Positions 59,020 to 64,000 of a stretch of 64,000 bases of DNA are shown one piece after another (positions within the stretch are counted from its first letter, which is position 1; each line of letters opens with the position of its first letter). This stretch comes from an uncultured Clostridia bacterium (GTDB lineage: Bacteria > Bacillota > Clostridia > TANB77 > CAG-465). The stretch spans positions 1 to 64,000 of the forward strand of contig CAKPOO010000007.1 in NCBI GenBank assembly GCA_934169925.1, written 5' to 3'. A program made the position numbers and the translations under genes. The notes below the pieces were generated by a model that saw nothing but the letters and a program-made list of their open reading frames with translations, was not told the origin of the DNA and did not search any database.

Positions 59020-59508
59020 TTATTTTGAAAAGTAAAGTATCCACTTTTTCTTTAAGATGTTGATTTTTGCTTCTTTTAGCTCTTTAATTTTTTGGTTATT
59101 TTCAATGTAAATATCCATTTGTTGCTTAACCAATTCATTAGATTTAAGCTCAGGAAATAAGGTAACTAAGTTCATAGAACTATCATCTGGTTTTAAATCT
59201 GAAAATGTATCACGTTCGTAATTTAAATAATTTTTAACAATTTCATTAATATTTTTTTCAATATTTTCATTTTCTTCTTGATACATAACAATTTTTTGTT
59301 CCAGTGTATACTCTGTATTTATTGAGCAGGCAAGGTAAATAGCAATTCCAAAAAAGATAACAGCACCTATTCCACAAATGAAAGAAGCAACGCAAAGTAA
59401 GTCCCTTTTACAAATAAAATTATTGTATTTTGGTTTTGGCGCGCGGCTTGTTAAAAAGCAAAGTAGTACTGTAGCCAAAATAAAAATAATGTTAAGTGTA
59501 ATAATCAT
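59020..59508 (-). CDS. Membrane protein with MYQEEN helix (paralogue 1)
   Basis: The 162-residue protein has the same layout as its downstream copy: two membrane helices (4-22, 40-66), KIVMYQEENENIEKNINEIVKNYL, MNLVTLFPELKSNELVKQQMDI and KKWILYFSK. The pair forms an operon with a 15-base gap. Function unknown; the near-invariant MNLVTLFPEL block suggests the functional core. AGGAGG precedes the ATG. Confidence 0.65.
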   Translation of the reverse strand: MIITLNIIFILATVLLCFLTSRAPKPKYNNFICKRDLLCVASFICGIGAVIFFGIAIYLACSINTEYTLEQKIVMYQEENENIEKNINEIVKNYLNYERDTFSDLKPDDSSMNLVTLFPELKSNELVKQQMDIYIENNQKIKELKEAKINILKKKWILYFSK

Positions 59509-59560
59509 AATATTTTCCTCCTAATTATTAAATTTAGATTAAATAGAGTTTACATAAGCT

Positions 59561-59589
59561 ATTATACAAGGATTTTGTTTATTTGTCAA
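59561..59589 (-). promoter_or_regulatory. Promoter of the membrane paralogue pair
   Basis: On the minus strand TTGACA (59589-59584), 17-base spacer and TATAAT (59566-59561): perfect consensus. Confidence 0.9.
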
Positions 59590-59613
59590 ATAAGGCATTT
59601 TAAATAATATAAT

Positions 59614-59642
59614 TTGATATTTTATGTAAAATATGATATAAT
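59614..59642 (+). promoter_or_regulatory. Promoter of the Cys-His membrane gene
   Basis: TTGATA (59614-59619), 17-base spacer and TATAAT (59637-59642). The spacer TTTATGTAAAATATGA is nearly the same as in the promoters at 61050 and 62628, suggesting common ancestry. Confidence 0.85.
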
Positions 59643-59700
59643 TAATGACGTATAATTTAATATTTTATAAATCTAAAATTAATATTTGGGAGGATGGTAT

Positions 59701-60465
59701 ATGTTAGAATTATTTGAGCAACATCTTTTACGTGGTCAATTTAATCCAAAGGATCCAAAACTTTTTTATAAGGTGTACAAATATCATTTATTATTGTACA
59801 TTATGCTATATGTTATGTTATTATGGAATTTTAAAGCTATATTTGCATTACTAATTTCATGTGTAGCTTTGATTATCTTAATTTTTAGTGAAAATATAGT
59901 TATTTCAAGTTTACTTACTTTAGTTTCACTTGTTTTGCAATATTTTATAATAAAAGAAAAAAAGAAAAATATAAAATTAAGATGTTTGGGATTAAAAACT
60001 TTATCAGAAAAAAGGAAAATTAAAATAGTGGAATTTCTTTTTAAATTTTTTACTTTAAATGGTAAAGCTCTAGGAAAAGAAGAATGGAAGAAAATAAAAA
60101 AATATGATTTTGGACTTTACAGGGAATTATTATGTGATGATTCTTTACATCTGTGTTATTTTTACTCTTTAAAAATTGCAAAAGTTATAAACGATTCAAC
60201 TCTTATATGGGGATATGTAGAACCATGTTTTAAAAATAATACTTATCGTGCTGCACATGCTTTAATTATAAAAAATAATTATGTGTATGATAGTAATTTA
60301 AAATTATCTATAAAATATGACGACTATGCCAGTTTATATAATTTAAAAATATATAAAAGTTGGAATTATAATGAATACTCAAAGAAATTCTTTAGAGAAG
60401 GTGAACGTGCAGAATTTAGAAAATGGTGTATAAACAATGATGTTTTGTCTTATGAATATTTTTAA
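59701..60465 (+). CDS. Membrane protein with possible transglutaminase/papain-like fold
   Basis: Unrecognised 254-residue protein. Residues 25-85 hold two or three membrane helices; the C-terminal cytoplasmic half contains LHLCYFYSLKIA, then AAHALII and YVYDSNLK, a Cys-His-Asp spacing typical of transglutaminase-like or papain-like enzymes. This is inference from spacing; other Cys residues are present. ATG at 59701 follows GGGAGG. Monocistronic with its own promoter and terminator. Confidence 0.6.
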   Translation: MLELFEQHLLRGQFNPKDPKLFYKVYKYHLLLYIMLYVMLLWNFKAIFALLISCVALIILIFSENIVISSLLTLVSLVLQYFIIKEKKKNIKLRCLGLKTLSEKRKIKIVEFLFKFFTLNGKALGKEEWKKIKKYDFGLYRELLCDDSLHLCYFYSLKIAKVINDSTLIWGYVEPCFKNNTYRAAHALIIKNNYVYDSNLKLSIKYDDYASLYNLKIYKSWNYNEYSKKFFREGERAEFRKWCINNDVLSYEYF

Positions 60466-60466
60466 C

Positions 60467-60499
60467 AAAAAACAACTCAAAATTTTTGAGTTGTTTTTC
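60467..60499 (+). terminator. Terminator after the Cys-His membrane gene
   Basis: A 16-base A/T-rich stem (60467-60482, 60483-60498, ACAACTC/GAGTTGT core) ends in a T run. Confidence 0.85.
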
Positions 60500-60532
60500 T
60501 GCATATTAATAATTTTCTATCAAAAGGTTATT

Positions 60533-60954
60533 TTATAGGGTTATTTTAATTTCATATTCTGTTATTACACTATAAACATGTTCAGAAGTAATAATAAATC
60601 CCAGCTTTTTTTAAAAATTTTCCAATAAATATTCATCTGGAACATTTGAAACTTTTAAATGAATTGGTTTATGAGCTTTATAGCTAACTAAATTTTCATT
60701 GTAAATGATTCCTAGTACTTTATAAAATAATTCAGAAGTTTTATTATAAAAATAATAAAACCAGTCTAAAAGCATCTCTAATTTACTTTGAATGTATTTT
60801 CTACCAAAAGAAAGAGTAAAAAAATCAGTATTTTTTAATATACAAGCTTTTATATAAGATATTAGAAAAATATTATAAATTCTTTTTTAATCTTTTTTTC
60901 ATTTTTAACTCATGTTTTACGAATAGTTTTAATAATTGATAAATTTTCTTTCAT
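60533..60954 (-). pseudogene. Decayed gene behind the conserved leader
   Basis: An ATG at 60954 opens 14 codons and stops at TGA, then TAA codons follow; another frame stays open for about 80 codons (DFFTLSFGRKYIQSKLEML, LFYKVLGIIYNENLVSYKAH), stops at TAA in ...LLENF, and continues to 60533. At least one frameshift and one nonsense change are needed. The leader upstream is nearly identical to that of the gene at 61239-62531. The original product is not recognised. The rest of 60500-61238 holds only this remnant, the leader and a terminator. Confidence 0.6.
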
Positions 60955-60963
60955 ATTTTTTCT

Positions 60964-61078
60964 TCCTATAAATATTTAATTAAGTTACATGGAGAATAAA
61001 TCATCCTCCAAATTTTTGTAAGGATACTTACATATAAAATCTGAAAATCATTATATCATAATTTACATAATATTACAA
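60964..61078 (-). repeat. Leader repeat, copy 1 (promoter plus structured 5' region)
   Basis: About 115 bases nearly identical to 62541-62656. It contains a minus-strand promoter TTGTAA-17-TATAAT (61078-61050), then GTAAG-TATC-CTTAC and TGGAG-loop-CTCCA hairpins, ending at the start of a pseudogene. Confidence 0.8.
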
Positions 61079-61172
61079 ATTTTAGCTAAATATTTATAAT
61101 GGTTCATTATTTTAATTGTATAATAAAACTTTATTAGTTGATAATATAGCAAAAAATACAAGCTATATATTA

Positions 61173-61222
61173 AAATAAACCCTCATTGTTAAACTTTTTT
61201 GTCTAACAATTTAGGTTTATTT
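61173..61222 (-). terminator. Terminator after the 430-aa gene
   Basis: A two-part stem (AAATAAACC 61173-61181 with GGTTTATTT 61214-61222, inner TTGTTA/TAACAA) lies 17 bases past the stop. Confidence 0.7.
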
Positions 61223-61238
61223 CAGTTCATAACTTGTA

Positions 61239-62531
61239 CTAATCAATGTCTACATATACTTTGTCGACATTAACCGTTTTAAAATCAATTGATCCATGTT
61301 CATAATAATGAATAAGTGTTTTTCCTTTTGCATTTTTTATGCAATAACCAGTATCATCTTTTAAGACAGAAAAACCATCTGGTAAAATCACTTTGTAATA
61401 AAAATAATCCACAAATTTTACGATTGTAATTCCAATTTTTTTATACACTTCAAGAAGATATTCTTCTTTATTAAATTTTTCTGAGTATTTTTTAGGAACT
61501 CCAAATGAACAACGAATAGGGAGTATTACGTTTCGATCAAGTTCGTTGTTACTAGCTGCTTTTGTAATTTTTTCTAATTCAGAAATATCTATAGAAGTTA
61601 TAGTACTAAGATAAATATCATAATGCTTCTTAAAACCATATCTAAATTCTGGAGAAGATTTATTATAAAGTGATAAAAAGAATTTAATTCTTTCTTTATT
61701 TAAGGGGATACTTTCTACTTGATAACCATCTTCAATTATTGCCATTTGCCAGAATTTTACTGTACCTTTTCCTTGCATTTTAGTTTCTTTTTCAAGAGCA
61801 GAATCTGAAAAACATCTGATATTTTCAATATTATCATCTAGCAATCTACGTAAAAAAGCAGGTGTTAATATACTTTCTGGGATATCTTCCATAACTTTAG
61901 TGTTATTTCTTTGACAAAGTGCAAAGTAATATTCTTCTGTTTTGTACTTATCTGGAGTAATATCAAGAAAACGATTTACATCATTAACTTTAGATGCAAA
62001 ACATCTTGCACCAAGTATCCAAAAATCTTTTGTTAATAATTCTGGTTTTCTTTTATAAACAGAATAAAACCAATTTTCACAGTCGCCACGTCTTTCCAAG
62101 TATCTCATCTGTATAGACCTTATCATGGCACATGAAATTAATTCTTCATCAATGTATTCAAGTGGCATATATTCAAAATCATTATTTTCAAATGATAATG
62201 AGTAGTAAGTAGTTTCGATGTGGTCTTTGAAAAATTGTCTGTCAAATTTCTTAGGGTGTGCTTTTACATAATCAACTATATCAGACTGGGTGTCTGATAG
62301 GGTATGTAAGAAAAACTCCCGTGTTCGAAACTTCTTTGGAACTTTGTCAAATGTAATTCTTCCATAGCTTATGGCACCTATATATTGGCCAAGAGTTATA
62401 TTTTTTGAAACATGAGTATTTCCATCCCAATAGCAAGATATAGTGTTATCACTTATACCTAAAGAATAACCTTTTTTAGCAAAATTTTCTAGCAATCTCT
62501 CATATGCTGGTAGTTTGGTAATTTCATTCAT
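61239..62531 (-). CDS. Hypothetical helical-repeat protein (430 aa)
   Basis: Unrecognised. The protein is soluble and mostly helical with spaced units of the kind FxxxLLxxNxxNIxxFxDxxL (LTPAFLRRLLDDNIENIRCFSDSALE; LTKDFWILGARCFASKVNDVNRFLD; RTREFFLHTLSDTQSDIVDYVKAHPKKF), resembling degenerate helical repeats. The C-terminus (350-430) is beta-rich: FVDYFYYKVILPDGFSVLKDDTGYCIKNAKGKTLIHYYE. GGAGGAC lies before the ATG, and the expression signal is the conserved leader (62541-62656). Codon use is a little less AT-rich than its neighbours. Function unknown. Confidence 0.7.
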   Translation of the reverse strand: MNEITKLPAYERLLENFAKKGYSLGISDNTISCYWDGNTHVSKNITLGQYIGAISYGRITFDKVPKKFRTREFFLHTLSDTQSDIVDYVKAHPKKFDRQFFKDHIETTYYSLSFENNDFEYMPLEYIDEELISCAMIRSIQMRYLERRGDCENWFYSVYKRKPELLTKDFWILGARCFASKVNDVNRFLDITPDKYKTEEYYFALCQRNNTKVMEDIPESILTPAFLRRLLDDNIENIRCFSDSALEKETKMQGKGTVKFWQMAIIEDGYQVESIPLNKERIKFFLSLYNKSSPEFRYGFKKHYDIYLSTITSIDISELEKITKAASNNELDRNVILPIRCSFGVPKKYSEKFNKEEYLLEVYKKIGITIVKFVDYFYYKVILPDGFSVLKDDTGYCIKNAKGKTLIHYYEHGSIDFKTVNVDKVYVDID

Positions 62532-62540
62532 ATTTTGTCC

Positions 62541-62656
62541 TCCTATAAATGTTTAAATTAAGTTACATGGAGAATAAACCATCCTCCAAATTTTTGTAAG
62601 GATACTTACATATAAAATCTGAGTGATATTATACCATATTTTACATAATATTGCAA
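62541..62656 (-). repeat. Leader repeat, copy 2 (promoter plus structured 5' region)
   Basis: Nearly identical to 60964-61078. On the minus strand TTGCAA (62656-62651), 17-base spacer, TATAAT (62633-62628), then GTAAG-TATC-CTTAC and TGGAG-loop-CTCCA hairpins and the ribosome-binding site of the 430-residue gene. Changes between copies avoid the stems. Confidence 0.8.
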
Positions 62657-62669
62657 CTTTGCAATAAAT

Positions 62670-62696
62670 AAAAAATGAGAGTAAAAACTCTCATTT
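62670..62696 (-). terminator. Terminator after the truncated 122-aa frame
   Basis: AAATGAGAGT/ACTCTCATTT stem (62673-62682, 62687-62696) followed on the minus strand by six Ts. Confidence 0.8.
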
Positions 62697-62716
62697 CTAT
62701 TTAAATTATAATGGTA

Positions 62717-63193
62717 TTACAATTCTTTTTCTTCATGTTCTTGCTGCTCTTGTTTACTTTTTTCCAAGGATTCTCTAATTTTATATGTATCATATATTAC
62801 AGCTTTTAAGCCTTCATTTTTTCTAACTTGTTCTATTTGTTCCATTATTTCATTAGTTTGTTTTGAATTAGAACTATTTATTTTTGCAAATATATAACTT
62901 GCTTTAGTGTCAAAATCTATTCCTCTTCTGTGTATAACAATTTCTGAATCTTTTTTGCTTAGAAGTTCTGAATATGGTGAGCTCATTTCTTCAAACTCAT
63001 ATTCTTCATTGTATTCTAAATTATTAATTCCTTTATTGGTTGTTTTATAACTATTTGAAGATAGTGCAATTGCTTCTGGTGTCAATGTTTCTTTATTAAA
63101 ACCTATTCCGATAATTCCAACATATGGAAGATTAATTAAATCCTCAGCATTAAGTAAAGATGCAGATACTTTTTTACTTGTTACGTTTTTTTT
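62717..63193 (-). pseudogene. 5'-truncated hypothetical gene downstream of the GNAT gene
   Basis: An open frame without a usable start codon runs from an A8 tract (minus strand, 63193-63186) to the stop at 62717. It reads VSASLLNAEDLINLPYVGI, then IGIGFNKETLTPEAIALSS, ending in a Gln/Glu-rich tail. A TTG near 63085 gives 122 residues but lacks a ribosome-binding site. It looks like the C-terminal part of a longer protein whose N-terminus was replaced by, or fused with, the GNAT gene. Removing one A from the A8 tract would join the frames. Confidence 0.55.
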
Positions 63194-64000
63194 GAAATTC
63201 CATATAATATCTGTTATCTGTTTTTTCCTTAATTTTAAATCCTAACTTCTTATACAAATTAAGAGCTTTGATATTGTCTTTATATACAAAAAGATAAATA
63301 TTATCATCATTATCAAGAATATAATTTTTTATTATAGAAGAACCAATACCATTATTTCTATATTCTTTCTCAATAAAAATTTCATCTAACAATAAACCAT
63401 CATCTATTTTTCTAATCAGAATACTACCTATGATTTTTTTATTATAAATTATATTTTTATACTCTTTTATTAAAGCAGGTACACTTTCACATATATAATT
63501 ATCTATTTTTTTTATTTCTTCTTCTGATAAATTTTTAGCATATTCAACAATTGTTTTTAATTTATAATATTTTAATCTTTCTAAATCATTAATTGTTGCA
63601 TTTTTCATTTTAAAATTAAATATCTTCTTTTGAGTAAAAATATAACTATAAAATTCATCACATGAAATATTATAATTTGGCTTATTGTATTTATATATAT
63701 GAACATCCAAACTTTTTGGAACTTCATTTTCTTTATTTTTAACAAATTTTGTTTCAACAGTATTTAATAACTCATTTAAATTATTGTATTCATGAATACC
63801 TTTTTCATCAAACCACGAATGTTCAAACCAATAAACTTTATTATCTATATAATATACAAGAAAAGTATGAGAAGGTAAATTATTTTTATCATCTATATAA
63901 ATAAAATAAGTTTCATTTTTTATATTATTTTCCTCAAATAATTTTCTTTCTAATTCTACTTGGTCCCAACATACTCCTATTTTCTTATTTAATAACTCTT
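63174..64000 (-). CDS. Transglutaminase-like and GNAT acetyltransferase fusion, partial (5' end beyond the window)
   Basis: The frame is open from the right edge to the stop at 63174, so the gene extends past 64000. The visible N-terminal part has GVCWDQVELERKLFEEN, LPSHTFLVYYIDNKVYWFEHSWFD, a Cys-His arrangement typical of transglutaminase-like domains. The C-terminal ~145 residues are a GNAT domain (MKNATINDLERLKYYKLKT, EIFIEKEYRNNGIGSSIIKNY with the acetyl-CoA loop, NIKALNLYKKLGFKI). A TTG at 63710 is only an internal codon. Substrate unknown. Confidence 0.75.
   Translation of the reverse strand, partial: ELLNKKIGVCWDQVELERKLFEENNIKNETYFIYIDDKNNLPSHTFLVYYIDNKVYWFEHSWFDEKGIHEYNNLNELLNTVETKFVKNKENEVPKSLDVHIYKYNKPNYNISCDEFYSYIFTQKKIFNFKMKNATINDLERLKYYKLKTIVEYAKNLSEEEIKKIDNYICESVPALIKEYKNIIYNKKIIGSILIRKIDDGLLLDEIFIEKEYRNNGIGSSIIKNYILDNDDNIYLFVYKDNIKALNLYKKLGFKIKEKTDNRYYMEFQKKRNK

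Noticed and set aside
60533..60954. Recoding of TGA as tryptophan in the interrupted gene
   Set aside because: TAA stops and frame changes follow, and other genes here use TGA as a normal stop.
61239..62531. Assigning the 430-aa protein to a leucine-rich-repeat family
   Set aside because: The helical spacing is suggestive but there is no LxxLxLxxN consensus; left as hypothetical.

Overview
The window is about 25% GC chromosomal DNA from a spore-forming, low-GC Clostridia-type Firmicute. The evidence is AT-ending codons, strong GGAGG ribosome-binding sites, and sporulation genes (spoIIGA, sigE, sigG, spoIVFA/B, cwlD, ylmC). No phage or plasmid backbone is visible. It spans the replication origin. 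Nearly all genes left of about 22.6 kb are on the minus strand, and most genes right of it up to about 57 kb are on the plus strand, so both arms are transcribed away from the origin.

Left arm (0-21 kb). Tandem promoters at the left edge read out of the window and resemble an rRNA operon promoter pair. Then come ylmC, murF, a decayed amidase-like gene, sigG, an overlooked 59-residue membrane ORF, sigE, spoIIGA, ftsZ, ftsA, spoIVFB/spoIVFA, miaB, a membrane-anchored pectate lyase, efp, the infC-rpmI-rplT operon with its leader attenuator, gyrB, recF and dnaN.

Origin (20.4-22.9 kb). DnaA boxes lie on both sides of dnaA. The dnaN-dnaA gap holds two abutting DnaA boxes, a short GC patch, six TAG trinucleotides and an AT-rich tract, the arrangement of the Bacillus basal unwinding system with DnaA-trios.

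Right arm (23-42 kb). rpmH-rnpA-yidD-yidC-jag-mnmE-mnmG-rsmG and parA-parB are followed by a Nudix gene and two tRNA-Ser genes. Next is a 5'-truncated ThyX-like gene with foreign-looking codon use, then a collagen-like spore-surface gene with a sigma-K-type promoter beside a glycosyltransferase. After these come NAD kinase, an arginine-phosphatase/RpiB fusion, a TagO-like transferase, yqeY and the ymfF/ymfH peptidase pair.

42.0-48.3 kb holds the most unusual locus. It is a tightly packed operon with a VirB4-like ATPase split in two, a TadZ/CpaE-like ATPase, a CpaF/VirB11-like ATPase, one TadB-like membrane protein and an unknown protein. No pilins, prepilin peptidase, relaxase or coupling protein are visible. 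It looks like a minimal hybrid secretion or envelope machine. 48.3-57.9 kb carries ylbF, a membrane HExxH protein, an O-antigen-ligase-like polymerase, three GT4 glycosyltransferases, cwlD and tadA. 57.9-64 kb is an accessory zone: acetyltransferases, tandem paralogous membrane proteins, a pseudogene, a duplicated structured leader, and a transglutaminase-like/GNAT gene running off the right edge.
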